Shown here: positions 42,018 to 50,545 of the stretch, piece after piece
Numbering within the stretch: the stretch's first letter is position 1
How the letters are laid out: the number at the start of each line of letters is the position of its first letter
From: Bradyrhizobium sp. 195
GTDB lineage: Bacteria; Pseudomonadota; Alphaproteobacteria; Rhizobiales; Xanthobacteraceae
Direction of reading: 5' to 3'
Assembly: GCF_023101665.1 (NCBI RefSeq)
Contig: NZ_CP082161.1
Coordinates: 3,844,001-3,908,000 of the forward strand
Length of the DNA stretch: 64,000 nt
Translations under genes and position numbers: made by a program
Notes under the pieces: generated by a model
The model's database searches: none
Told to the model about the DNA's origin: nothing
What the model saw: only the letters and a program-made list of their open reading frames with translations

Positions 42018-42902
42018 ATGACGATGATGTACACTCCGACCATTCCGCCGCCCGACCCGAATACGCGCGCGCCGAAGTTCAAGCTGCCGAAGCTGTCGTG
42101 TGATGCGCATTGTCACATCTTCGGTCCCGGCGCGAAGTACCCTTATGCGCCCGGTCGCTCCTACACACCACCGGATGCGCCGCTGGAGGATTTCCGCACG
42201 CTGCATGCCAGGCTTGGCGTCGAGCGTGCCGTCATCGTCAATGCCAGCGTGCACGGCACCGACAACACGGTGGCCCTCGATGCCATTGCGCAGAGCAATG
42301 GCGCCTATCGGGCGGTTGCCAATATCGACGACACCATCACCGAACGCGGGCTTCGCGTGCTGCACGAGGGCGGCTTTCGCGGCTGCCGCTTCAATTTCGT
42401 CCGCCATCTCGGCGGCGTGCCCGACAAGGGTGTGTTCGATCGCGTCATCGCCATGGTCGCGCCGCTCGGCTGGCACATCGACCTGCATTTCGACGCGATC
42501 GACCTGCCTGACTATACCGACATGCTGGCGAAGCTGCCGCTGAGCTACACCATCGACCATATGGGACGGGTGAAGGCGTCCGACGGGCTCGACCAGCTCC
42601 CGTTCGAGATCCTGATCGAGCTGATGCAGCGCGACGAGAAATGCTGGGTCAAGATCTGCGGCTCGGAGCGGGTGTCCTCGAGCGGTCCGCCGTTCACGGA
42701 TGCGGTGCCGTTCGCACGAAAAATCGTCGAGACCGCTGCCGACCGCGTCATCTGGGGCACGGACTGGCCGCATCCCAACGTCAAGGTGATGCCGAACGAC
42801 GGCGATCTCGTCGACCTCATTCCGCTGTTCGCGCCGGAGCCGGAGTTGCAGCAGAAGATCTTGGTCGACAATCCCGCGCGCTTGTTCGGGTTCGACCGAT
42901 GA
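42018..42902 (+). CDS. Amidohydrolase-2 lactonase, LigI-like (2-pyrone-4,6-dicarboxylate)
   Basis: This 294-residue metal hydrolase (ATG at 42018; a TTG at 41985 is the only earlier start) has the motif LSCDAHCHIFGPGAKYPY, RFNFVRHLGG, the histidine in IDHMGR and the catalytic-aspartate region WGTDWPHPN. These are features of the 2-pyrone-4,6-dicarboxylate lactonase group, which opens the PDC ring to 4-oxalomesaconate in protocatechuate or gallate meta-cleavage. The following GalB-like and GalC-like genes handle exactly that product line, which supports the assignment. Related lactonases for other pyrones cannot be excluded. Confidence 0.82.
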   Translation: MTMMYTPTIPPPDPNTRAPKFKLPKLSCDAHCHIFGPGAKYPYAPGRSYTPPDAPLEDFRTLHARLGVERAVIVNASVHGTDNTVALDAIAQSNGAYRAVANIDDTITERGLRVLHEGGFRGCRFNFVRHLGGVPDKGVFDRVIAMVAPLGWHIDLHFDAIDLPDYTDMLAKLPLSYTIDHMGRVKASDGLDQLPFEILIELMQRDEKCWVKICGSERVSSSGPPFTDAVPFARKIVETAADRVIWGTDWPHPNVKVMPNDGDLVDLIPLFAPEPELQQKILVDNPARLFGFDR

Positions 42903-42957
42903 CGTTGCTGAAGACCGACAAGCTGCGCGGGATGCATACGAACGAAAGGAGTGTCCC

Positions 42958-43671
42958 ATGAAAACAGGTCTCGTGATCACCGCCCACCCCGGCGATTTCG
43001 TCTGGCGCGCCGGGGGCGCCATCGCGCTGCATGCGAAGAAGGGCTATCGCATGAAGATCGTCTGCATGTCCTTCGGCGAGCGCGGCGAAAGCCAGTTCGC
43101 CTGGAAGGAGAAGGGCGCGACGCTGGAATCGGTCAAGGCCGGGCGCAAGGACGAGGCGGAGCGGGCGGCGAAGCTTTTGGGCGCCGAGATCGAATTCTTC
43201 GACTGCGGCGATTATCCGCTGAAGCTCACTGAAGCGCATTTCGACCGCATGGTCGACATCTACCGCGAGCTCAACCCGAGCTTCGTGCTGACGCATGCGC
43301 TCGAAGACCCCTATAATTTCGACCATCCTAATGCGGCGCATTTCGCGCAGGAGACGCGTGTGGTCGCGCAGGCGATGGGCCACAAGCCCGGCGCGCAGTA
43401 TAAATATTCGGCGCCGCCGGTGTTCCTGTTCGAGCCGCACCAGCCCGAGCAGTGCAATTACAAGCCCGACCTGCTCCTCAAGATCGACGAGGTCTGGAAG
43501 GAGAAATACGAGGCGTTCCAGATCCTGGCCGCGCAGAAACATCTCTGGGGCTATTACGAGCGCGTCGCGCTGAATCGCGGCATTCAGGGCAGCCGCAACA
43601 CCGGCGTGCCCATGACCTATGGCGAAGCCTATCAGCGCCTGTTTCCGACCGTCGCGGAGGAGCTGGCATGA
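42958..43671 (+). CDS. galB: 4-Oxalomesaconate hydratase, GalB-like (PIG-L family)
   Basis: This 237-residue protein has the LmbE/PIG-L zinc fold: HPGDFVWRAGGAIALHAKKG at the N-terminus, FGERGESQFAWK, and HPNAAHFAQETRVV. The phrase FVWRAGGAI and overall length match GalB of Pseudomonas putida, a hydratase that turns 4-oxalomesaconate into 4-carboxy-4-hydroxy-2-oxoadipate, rather than sugar deacetylases. The start has an AAAGGAGTG site. Its stop overlaps the ATG of the next reading frame (ATGA at 43668-43671). Confidence 0.85.
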   Translation: MKTGLVITAHPGDFVWRAGGAIALHAKKGYRMKIVCMSFGERGESQFAWKEKGATLESVKAGRKDEAERAAKLLGAEIEFFDCGDYPLKLTEAHFDRMVDIYRELNPSFVLTHALEDPYNFDHPNAAHFAQETRVVAQAMGHKPGAQYKYSAPPVFLFEPHQPEQCNYKPDLLLKIDEVWKEKYEAFQILAAQKHLWGYYERVALNRGIQGSRNTGVPMTYGEAYQRLFPTVAEELA

Positions 43672-43714
43672 AGCCGGTCGTCGTTCGTAACATCAAGCGT
43701 GCTGACCGGCCGGC
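43668..43714 (+). other. Frameshifted N-terminal segment of the galC-like gene
   Basis: From the ATG at 43668 (ATGA overlap with galB), 13 residues [13 protein letters not shown] match the family N-terminus. The frame is then lost. Restoring one C in the CC at 43706-43707 would join it as ADPAG to [14 protein letters not shown] at 43715, the expected family sequence. Confidence 0.7.
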
Positions 43715-44350
43715 ATGGCGGAATACGGCGTCTCGACCGTGCACGAGGCCTATGGGCGCGTCGGCCTGATGAAGCCTTACTTGCGACCGGTCTGGTCGGG
43801 CGCGGCAATTGCGGGGCCTGCCGTCACCGTGCTGGCGCAGCCCGGCGACAATTGGATGATCCATGTCGCGGTCGAGCAATGCAGGAAGGGGGACATCCTC
43901 GTCGTGGGCTGCACCACCGACAATACCGACGGCATGTTCGGCGAGCTGCTGGCGACTTCGCTCCAGGCGAGGGGCGTGCAGGGCCTGATCATCGACGCAG
44001 GCTGCCGCGACGTCAAAGCGCTGCACGAGATGAAGTTTCCGGTATGGTCGCGCGCGGTCTCGGCCAAGGGCACGGTCAAGGCGACGCTCGGCTCGGTCAA
44101 CATTCCCGTGGTCTGCGCCGGCGTTAGCGTCGATCCCGGCGACGTCGTCGTGGCCGACGACGATGGCGTCGTCGTGGTGCCGAAGCGGTATGCCGCCGAA
44201 GTAGCTGAGAAGGCGAAGAAGCGCAACGCGGACGAAGGCGGCAAGCGCACGCGGCTCGCCTCGGGCGAGCTCGGCCTCGACATGTACAGCATGCGGGAAG
44301 CGCTGGCGAAGGCGGGTCTCGTCTACGTCGATAACCCCGAGGACGTCTGA
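43715..44350 (+). CDS. galC: 4-Carboxy-4-hydroxy-2-oxoadipate aldolase, GalC/LigK-like (RraA fold), frameshifted at N-terminus
   Basis: This 211-residue RraA-fold protein would split 4-carboxy-4-hydroxy-2-oxoadipate into pyruvate and oxaloacetate. It contains [19 protein letters not shown], the metal/substrate loop [20 protein letters not shown] with the conserved Asp-x-Gly-x-Arg-Asp type pattern (DAGCRD), and [17 protein letters not shown]. The usual N-terminal helix lies in another frame (see 43668-43714), which points to a one-base deletion or a sequence error. Translation could restart at the ATG at 43715, but no ribosome site is visible there. The gene is therefore either damaged, truncated or mis-sequenced. 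Confidence 0.78.
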   Translation: MAEYGVSTVHEAYGRVGLMKPYLRPVWSGAAIAGPAVTVLAQPGDNWMIHVAVEQCRKGDILVVGCTTDNTDGMFGELLATSLQARGVQGLIIDAGCRDVKALHEMKFPVWSRAVSAKGTVKATLGSVNIPVVCAGVSVDPGDVVVADDDGVVVVPKRYAAEVAEKAKKRNADEGGKRTRLASGELGLDMYSMREALAKAGLVYVDNPEDV

Positions 44351-44375
44351 GAGCGACGAGAGGCGGAGCGAGTAG

Positions 44376-45245
44376 ATGGATCGTCTCAAGCTGAAGGCCG
44401 TGCTCGGCAGTCACCCCCACGTCCAGGCGGTGAAGAATGGAGAGCTCCGCCCCGAGCTCTTCGATCTCGACTTCATCGAGTACACGCCGACCAACACCGC
44501 GTTCAAGCCGATGGTGCGGGAGCAGGCCTTCGACGTCTGCGAGATGGCGATCGTCACCTTTCTGATGGCGAAGGCGCATGGCAAGCCGCTTGTGCTCCTG
44601 CCGGCGACCATGCTCGGCCGTTTCCAGCATTCCTACGCGCTCTACAATCCCGCGCGGGGACCGCTCGGACCGTCCGATCTCGAAGGCAAGCGCGTCGGCA
44701 TCCGCTCGTTCACGACCACGACCGGCGCCTGGATCAGGGGGATCCTCGCCAACGACTATGGCGTGAACCTCGACAAGATCCGCTGGATCACCTTCGAGGA
44801 TCCGCACGTCGCCGAATATGTCGACACCACCGAGCGTGCCCCGAAGGACAAGAAGATCCTGCAGATGCTGCTCGACGGCGAGCTCGACGCGGTCCTCGGC
44901 GAGGCCTCGAACGATCCGAAGCTAAAGCCCTTATTTTCCGATCCCGCTGCAGAAGCTGCCAAATGGTATGCCCGGCGCAGCGTCGTGCCGGTCAACCATC
45001 TCGTGGTCGTGACTGAGCAGCTCGCGAAATCGCGCCCCGACGTGGTCGCAGGCATCTATGATCTTCTCAAGCGCAATAAAGAGCGGATGGGGCCCGCAGC
45101 CTCGCCGGATCTCCTCCCGTTCGGAGTAGAGGCGAACAGGAAGCCGCTCGAGCTGATTGTCGGCTACGCATTCCAGCAGGCGCTGATCCCGCGCCGCTAT
45201 GCGGTCGAGGAGCTGTTCGACGCGACAACGCGAGGATTGGACTGA
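44376..45245 (+). CDS. 4,5-Dihydroxyphthalate decarboxylase-like protein
   Basis: This 289-residue protein has a periplasmic-binding-like fold but no signal peptide, as in the 4,5-dihydroxyphthalate decarboxylase family: VLGSHPHVQAVKNGELRPEL, IEYTPTNTAFKPMVREQAFD, CEMAIVTFLMAKAHGKPLVL and GIRSFTTTTGAWIRGILAND. The known members convert 4,5-dihydroxyphthalate to protocatechuate. The ATG has a GAGGCGGAG site. In this operon it would make the dihydroxybenzoate that enters ring cleavage, but the family includes uncharacterised decarboxylases and the true substrate may differ. Confidence 0.8.
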   Translation: MDRLKLKAVLGSHPHVQAVKNGELRPELFDLDFIEYTPTNTAFKPMVREQAFDVCEMAIVTFLMAKAHGKPLVLLPATMLGRFQHSYALYNPARGPLGPSDLEGKRVGIRSFTTTTGAWIRGILANDYGVNLDKIRWITFEDPHVAEYVDTTERAPKDKKILQMLLDGELDAVLGEASNDPKLKPLFSDPAAEAAKWYARRSVVPVNHLVVVTEQLAKSRPDVVAGIYDLLKRNKERMGPAASPDLLPFGVEANRKPLELIVGYAFQQALIPRRYAVEELFDATTRGLD

Positions 45246-46159
45246 TGGCGGATCCGAAGCGATGGCGGATCGGGCTGGTCGGGTATGGTGAGGTCGGCAG
45301 GATTTTGGCCGAGGATTTGCGCCAGCAGGACATCAAACTCGCTGCCTATGATATCAAGCTCGGTGGCGAGCAGGGGGCACCGCTGAAAGAGCATGCGGCG
45401 AAATTCGGGGTGACGCTCGCAATCTCTCATACCGAGTTGGCCGCGAAATGCGATTTGATTATCTCCGCGGTCACCGCCAGCCAGGCTGTGCCGGTGGCGA
45501 AGGCCTGTGCGGCTGCGATCAACCAGGGCACCTGGTTCCTCGATTTCAACTCGGCCTCTCCAGGCGCCAAGCAGCGCGCGGCGGCACTGATCGATGGCGC
45601 TGCCGGCCGGTATGTCGAGGGCGCGGTGATGACCTCGGTGCCGCCTTATCGCATCAAGGTGCCGCTGCTGCTCGGCGGTCCCGGCGCGAGGGAGATCGAG
45701 CCGCTTCTGAACGCGATCGGCTTTGCCGCGAAGGTTACGAGCGACAAGCTCGGCGTGGCTTCGGCAGTGAAGATGTGCCGCAGCATCATGATCAAGGGCC
45801 TCGAGGCCATGGTCATCGAGAGCTTTACGACCGCGCGCGCCTATGGGGTCGAGGATGCGGTGCTGGCCTCGCTCGCGGAGACGTTTCCCGCCATCAATTG
45901 GGAGACGCAGGGCGCCTATTTCTTCCAGCGTGTGATCGAGCACGGCCGCCGACGTGCCGAAGAAGTGCGTGAGGTCGCCGAGACCGTGCGCGAGGCAGGG
46001 CTGACGCCATGGTCTGCGGAGGGCACCGCCGAGCGTCAGGCGTGGGTCGCCGATCTCGCCGATGAAGGGCTGTTTGGCCCCAGGGGCGCCAGGGAGTTCG
46101 CTCGCAGCGCCGATTGGCGTACCGAGGCAGATCGGATACTGGCGAAGATCAAGCGTTGA
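45245..46159 (+). CDS. NAD(P)-dependent oxidoreductase, 6PGDH-like with DUF1932 domain
   Basis: This 304-residue dehydrogenase has a Rossmann motif IGLVGYGEVGRILAEDLR at the N-terminus (GxGxxG form), SAVTASQAVPVAKACAAA, and a helical C-terminal DUF1932 domain (SAVKMCRSIMIKGLEAMVIE with the conserved Lys). It overlaps the decarboxylase gene by one base (TGATG). By position it could oxidise the semialdehyde formed by ring cleavage to PDC, a job done in Sphingobium by the unrelated LigC; this is inference only. Confidence 0.82.
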   Translation: MADPKRWRIGLVGYGEVGRILAEDLRQQDIKLAAYDIKLGGEQGAPLKEHAAKFGVTLAISHTELAAKCDLIISAVTASQAVPVAKACAAAINQGTWFLDFNSASPGAKQRAAALIDGAAGRYVEGAVMTSVPPYRIKVPLLLGGPGAREIEPLLNAIGFAAKVTSDKLGVASAVKMCRSIMIKGLEAMVIESFTTARAYGVEDAVLASLAETFPAINWETQGAYFFQRVIEHGRRRAEEVREVAETVREAGLTPWSAEGTAERQAWVADLADEGLFGPRGAREFARSADWRTEADRILAKIKR

Positions 46160-46175
46160 CGCCGAACGCGTGCGT

Positions 46176-46496
46176 TCAGCTCAAGACCGTGCAGGCGTCG
46201 CGATAGTTCGAGATTTCGTCGCGGGCGCGCTCGATCAAGTCGACCAGGCTCTTGGCCTTGCGGACGACCTGCTCCCTGGCGGGCGCGGTGCGGAACTCCG
46301 TGAGGATCATGCGGATGCACTTGTCGGCCGTATCGAGCGCCAAGAGCGCGCGGGTCATGTCGGCTTGCGTGTGGATCGCCGAGATATCGAGGCCGGATAG
46401 CACTTCGCCGATTCCAGTCAGCCGCTTGACGGCCGTTTCCGCGGGCGTGTTGGCCCGAATGGAGCGATAATCGATGCTACTGAATGCGTTGAACAT
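46176..46496 (-). CDS. Small helical protein, 106 residues, unknown
   Basis: The ATG at 46496 has a GGGAAG site; the frame before it is not protein-like. The product is mainly helical and charged (TPAETAVKRLTGIGEVLSGL, REQVVRKAKSLVDLIERARD) with one cysteine near the C-terminus. It has no membrane segment or signal. The family is not recognised. It is convergent with the dehydrogenase gene, separated by 16 nt. Confidence 0.6.
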   Translation of the reverse strand: MFNAFSSIDYRSIRANTPAETAVKRLTGIGEVLSGLDISAIHTQADMTRALLALDTADKCIRMILTEFRTAPAREQVVRKAKSLVDLIERARDEISNYRDACTVLS

Positions 46497-46704
46497 ATAT
46501 ACTTCCCGACTGAACCCAGATGGTTCAGAGCGCCCCCTTAGTATGATCCGGACGGCCTCTTGTTCAATGCGCACAGCTACGGTCCGGGATTCTACCGGAC
46601 TCGGATCTTGAGCCGGAATCGGCTGTGAAACGGGAACGAAACGGTCCGATGATCAGCTGTGTTCCCGACGATGTTACCGTTGGAAGTTCGACCCAGGAAC
46701 GCAT

Positions 46705-47946
46705 TCAGCTCCCGGGCCGGAACAGAGCGGGCCGTTGCCGCGCGAATGTCTGTCGGCCGCTCTTGAAGCCCATCACGATATCGGGCAGCTCGGCGATGGC
46801 GAAGCGGCTGTTCTTGGTATCGAGCACGACGAGATCGGCGGGATTGCCGAGCTTGATACCGTAGTCGTCGAGGTTCATCAGCCGCGCCGGCAGTTCGGTC
46901 ACGAGATCGAGGCAGGTGTCGAAATCCCTCACCGAGGCGTGCGCGACGTTGGCGTAGAAGTTTGCCATCCGCAGCAGCGAGGCGTCGCCGAACGGCGTGA
47001 AGGGATTGAGCACATTGTTGGTCGCGATCGAGCACACGACGCCGTCGCCCGCGAGCCTGTGGGCGAGTGTCAACCCGCGAGGCGCGTTGTGGGTGGCTTC
47101 GCGCCCCATCAGATACAGATCGGTCGCGGGCAGTACGGTGACGGCGATGCCGGCTGTTGCGAGTTGCGCGGTGGCAGCCTTCATCCGCTCCGGGGGCAGG
47201 GCCGAGAGTTTTGTCGCATGGCCGATCGCGACCCGTCCCTGATAGTTGCGCCGCTCGGTCTGCCGGCAGACTTCGTCGAGATGCCACCAGGAGGGATCGA
47301 GATCGAAATCCAGATGGAGGTCAACATCGACGTCGAACTCCTGCGCGAGATCGAAGATGCGCTCGAGGTGCGCATTCGGGTCGGTGTCGGTATAAGGACA
47401 GCCTCCGATCACGTCGCCGCCGTCACGCAAGGCCTGGACCAGCAGGTTCTCAGCTCCGGGATCGTTGGTCAGGCCTTCCTGCGGGAAGACGCAGAGCGAC
47501 AGGTCGATCGCCCAGGCGTAGTCGCGCCGCAGCGCCTTCACCGCCTCGAAGCTCCGCAGGCCGATCCGTGGATCGATTTCCACATGTGTGCGCATGCGCG
47601 TCGTGCCATGCACGATCGCGCGTTCAAGCACCTTGGCGCCGCGGGCGTAGACGTCCTCGATGGTGAAATCGCGTTTCATTGCCGACACGGCCCGGATGGC
47701 GTCACTGAGACTGCCGTGATTGTGCCCGCAGCGGTCGAGCAGGCAGGCCTTGTCGAGATGAATGTGGGTGTCGACGAAACCTGGCAGGGCCAGGTGCCCG
47801 CCGATATCGACCTCGACCGCTTCACAGGCGAGCTTCGGCTCGATCGCGGCGATCCGGCCGGCTTTCACGCCGATGTCGACGGGCGCGGCGGATGATCGCA
47901 ACAGTGCGTTACGAAAGATCAGGTCGAAGGCGGGCTGGGTGATCAT
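46705..47946 (-). CDS. Cytosine deaminase-like amidohydrolase
   Basis: This 413-residue metal-dependent hydrolase resembles CodA: LPGFVDTHIHLDKACLLD (metal HxH), a second site DVDLHLDFDLD, RVAIGHATKLSALPPERM, and a catalytic loop VCSIATNNVLNPFTPFGDAS where CodA proteins have the Asp of SDN. Here the residue before Asn is Thr rather than Asp (ATNN), so true deaminase chemistry is less certain. Deaminases and hydrolases of cyclic ureas or N-acyl compounds share this fold. It stands alone and its substrate is unknown. Confidence 0.8.
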   Translation of the reverse strand: MITQPAFDLIFRNALLRSSAAPVDIGVKAGRIAAIEPKLACEAVEVDIGGHLALPGFVDTHIHLDKACLLDRCGHNHGSLSDAIRAVSAMKRDFTIEDVYARGAKVLERAIVHGTTRMRTHVEIDPRIGLRSFEAVKALRRDYAWAIDLSLCVFPQEGLTNDPGAENLLVQALRDGGDVIGGCPYTDTDPNAHLERIFDLAQEFDVDVDLHLDFDLDPSWWHLDEVCRQTERRNYQGRVAIGHATKLSALPPERMKAATAQLATAGIAVTVLPATDLYLMGREATHNAPRGLTLAHRLAGDGVVCSIATNNVLNPFTPFGDASLLRMANFYANVAHASVRDFDTCLDLVTELPARLMNLDDYGIKLGNPADLVVLDTKNSRFAIAELPDIVMGFKSGRQTFARQRPALFRPGS

Positions 47947-48090
47947 GGCTCTTGCGGACAGAATTTAGAGCAATCAGCCGGGATCGGCGGCTCCAGATTG
48001 TCGGCAGTGTAGCGGGGCAGATGTTCAAAATATATGCATGGATTTTACGAGACTGGCGCTAGTATTCCGCGAATCCCGGGAGAACCAGCC

Positions 48091-48510
48091 ATGTCCGTTG
48101 CCGCAAGAGGCGAAGCCCCACCAATGTCCGACGCCGCGATTGTGGAGGCCTATCTCACGGCATCGATGATCCCGGATCCGGACGCTGCGGCGGCCTATAT
48201 GGCGCCGGGCACCGTGATCACCTTCACCGGCGGGCGCGAGTTCGATCATCCGCGCGGCCCGACCGGCTTCAACGCCAAGCGCTACCGCTGGGTCAAGAAG
48301 AAGATGGACCGGTTCGATGTCTGCCCCGGCGACGGCGAGACCGTGGTTTACAGCGTGGGCACGCTCTACGGCGAATGGATGGATGGGACACCTTTCGAGG
48401 GCAACCGTTACGTCGACCGCTTCGTGGTGCGCAATGGCAAGATCACCAAGATGGACGTCTGGAACGACAGTGCCGAGCGCATCCTGGTCCAGCGCGGCAT
48501 CGAGGCGTAG
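48091..48510 (+). CDS. SnoaL/NTF2-like protein
   Basis: This 139-residue cone-shaped alpha+beta protein starts at an ATG at 48091 with a GGGAGA site. The early helix IVEAYLTASMIPDPDAAAAY and the strands VITFTGG, ETVVYSVGTLYGEWMDGTPF and NRYVDRFVVRNGKITKMDVW fit the SnoaL subgroup. Such proteins are small isomerases, hydrolases or binding domains. No active-site assignment is safe. It may be cotranscribed with the receptor gene 175 nt downstream. Confidence 0.75.
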   Translation: MSVAARGEAPPMSDAAIVEAYLTASMIPDPDAAAAYMAPGTVITFTGGREFDHPRGPTGFNAKRYRWVKKKMDRFDVCPGDGETVVYSVGTLYGEWMDGTPFEGNRYVDRFVVRNGKITKMDVWNDSAERILVQRGIEA

Positions 48511-48684
48511 CAGCCATTGCGCTGTTCGGGCGAGACCCCTTCGGCGCAAACGAGCGGCCGCTCGTCATATCGAAAGCTGTGATAGCTGATAGGCGCAGGC
48601 ACGTCTGGCGGCTGGAGCGCGCCTGCGCTATCAAAAGCCGTGACTGCGCCCGGCATGGAGGCGCGAGCCCCTTAGGAGCAGCCG

Positions 48685-49593
48685 ATGCGTCTAGCTACCG
48701 TTATCGTGGCCCTCACATGTCTTGCCGGCGCGGCCTCAGCCGAAGATCTGTCGGGCACGCTCCAGAAGATCAAGGAGACCAAGAAGATCACGCTCGGCTA
48801 TCAGGAGGCCTCGGTCCCCTTCAGCTATCTGGATGGCAACCAGAAGGCGGTCGGCTTTGCCATGGACATCTGCCTCAAGATCGTCGATGCCGTGAAGAAA
48901 CAGCTGGGCATGCCCGACATCGCCGTCGACACGCTCGCCGTGACGTCGTCGAACCGGATTCCCCTGATGGTCAACGGCACGCTCGATCTGCATTGTTCGG
49001 CGACCACGAACAACGCCGATCGCCAGAAGCAGGTCGCCTTCACCAACACGCATTTCCTCAGTGCGACGCGATTTGCAGCCAAGAAGGCCGCAAAGATCAA
49101 CACCATCGACGATCTCAAGGGCAAGGCGGTCACGGCCGTGGCTGGCTCGGTCAACCTGACGCAACTCGCCAAGGTCAATACGGAACGCAACCTCGGCATC
49201 AATGTGATGCCGGCCAAGGACCAGGCCGAAGCCTTCCTGCTGCTGGAAACCGATCGCGCCCAGGCCTACGCACTCGATGACGTGCAGCTGGCGGTTGCGA
49301 TCGCGCGCTCCAAGGAGCCGCAAGCCTACATGATCAGCGAGGAGGCGTTCTCGAAGCCCGAGCCTTACGGCATCATGCTGCGGCGAGAGGACGCGCCGTT
49401 CAAGGCGCTCGCCGATCGCGCGACGGCGGAGCTCTATGCCAGCCCGGAGATCGAGGTGCTCTATAAGAAATGGCTGCAATCGCCGACGCCGCCGAACGGC
49501 CTCAACTACAACGTCCCGATGTCGTCGGCCCTGCGCAATGCCTTCAAGAAGCCGAGCTGGAGCGCAGATCCTGATGTGTACGTGGTGAACTGA
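48685..49593 (+). CDS. Amino-acid-type ABC receptor (GltI-like)
   Basis: This 302-residue periplasmic receptor of the glutamate/aspartate group has the signal MRLATVIVALTCLAGAASA and the opening LQKIKETKKITLGYQEASVPFSYLDG (read as two parts), with DIAVDTLAVTSSNRIPLMVN and VAGSVNLTQLAKVNTERN. The ATG follows an AGGAGC site. No permease or ATPase genes are next to it, so it is an orphan receptor that must use a complex encoded elsewhere. Ligand specificity is not readable. Confidence 0.88.
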   Translation: MRLATVIVALTCLAGAASAEDLSGTLQKIKETKKITLGYQEASVPFSYLDGNQKAVGFAMDICLKIVDAVKKQLGMPDIAVDTLAVTSSNRIPLMVNGTLDLHCSATTNNADRQKQVAFTNTHFLSATRFAAKKAAKINTIDDLKGKAVTAVAGSVNLTQLAKVNTERNLGINVMPAKDQAEAFLLLETDRAQAYALDDVQLAVAIARSKEPQAYMISEEAFSKPEPYGIMLRREDAPFKALADRATAELYASPEIEVLYKKWLQSPTPPNGLNYNVPMSSALRNAFKKPSWSADPDVYVVN

Positions 49594-49643
49594 GGCGAGG
49601 GCGGCCTGCCGCAATCGGGCGGCATGACGGTCGAGGTGCTGAA

Positions 49644-50537
49644 CTAGGGCGCGCTCGGAAGCGCACCCAGGCGACGCGCGCGTCCCAACAGCCTACATGC
49701 GTTGCGATAGGTCGGCACTTCCACCCACAGGCCATTCACCAGCGCGCGATCTTCGCCTCGGCTGCGTGCCGCGTCGAAGCCCGCGACGATTGCGTCGGCG
49801 TGCGCGATCTCGCCAGCTCCCGGCGTGAATACATCATTGAGGCACTTCGCATGCTCGGGCAGGACCAGGGATTTGCTACGGTAACCGAGGCGACGGGATA
49901 GAGTTGCCTCGCGAACGGCGCCTCCGACGTCGCTGAACGTATAGGGTGCATCGATCGGTTCGATGTTTGCTGCACGTGCTTCCACTATGAAGCGCTTTCG
50001 AGCATACTCGAGCTCGAGGCCATCCGCGCCCCGCTCGGCACATAGATCATTGGCCAGGTCCTCGGCTCCAAGGAGCGCACAACGAACGCGGGAGCTGGCT
50101 GCGGCCATCGCGCGGACCTCGATAACTCCCAACGCCGTCTCGCAGACGGGAAGGATTTCCGTACTGCCTTTGTCGAGGTCGAGCTGGTTTTCCCAATGCG
50201 AGATCGCTGCGTCCAGGGCATGCATTTGGGCCGCCCTGTCGCTCATGGGATAGGCGACGACGTCGGGACGCGCCGTCATGGCTGCCGCAAGATCCAGCAG
50301 CCCATCGGTCTCCAGGGCATTGATGCGGATGGCGGCAAGGCGTTGCCGCCGGCGACATTCTTTCACGAAACCGTCGAGCAGTCCGCGTGCCTCGCCGCGT
50401 CGTGCGGGAGGCGTAAAGTCCTCGAGATCGACGATGAGAGCATCCGCGTCGCTCTCCAGCATCTTCGCATGCGCAGCGCGATCCGCTCCGGGCCCGAAGA
50501 GCCAGGTGCGACGGATGTCGGGATCGGGAAGGGCCAT
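49644..50537 (-). CDS. HpcH/HpaI aldolase, CitE-like
   Basis: This 297-residue TIM-barrel lyase starts at an ATG at 50537 (MALPDPDIRRTWLFGPGADR), 8 nt after the acyl-CoA dehydrogenase stop. It has the CitE-like SDADALIVDLEDFTPPARRG (Mg2+-binding Glu-Asp), RINALETDGLLDLAAAMTAR, and ILPVCETALGVIEVRAMAAA. Stand-alone CitE-like enzymes cleave citramalyl-CoA, malyl-CoA or similar esters. Pairing with an acyl-CoA dehydrogenase suggests a CoA-thioester pathway. The frame stays open upstream through the dehydrogenase gene, but that part is a shadow. Confidence 0.85.
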   Translation of the reverse strand: MALPDPDIRRTWLFGPGADRAAHAKMLESDADALIVDLEDFTPPARRGEARGLLDGFVKECRRRQRLAAIRINALETDGLLDLAAAMTARPDVVAYPMSDRAAQMHALDAAISHWENQLDLDKGSTEILPVCETALGVIEVRAMAAASSRVRCALLGAEDLANDLCAERGADGLELEYARKRFIVEARAANIEPIDAPYTFSDVGGAVREATLSRRLGYRSKSLVLPEHAKCLNDVFTPGAGEIAHADAIVAGFDAARSRGEDRALVNGLWVEVPTYRNACRLLGRARRLGALPSAP

Positions 50538-50545
50538 CGAATTGC

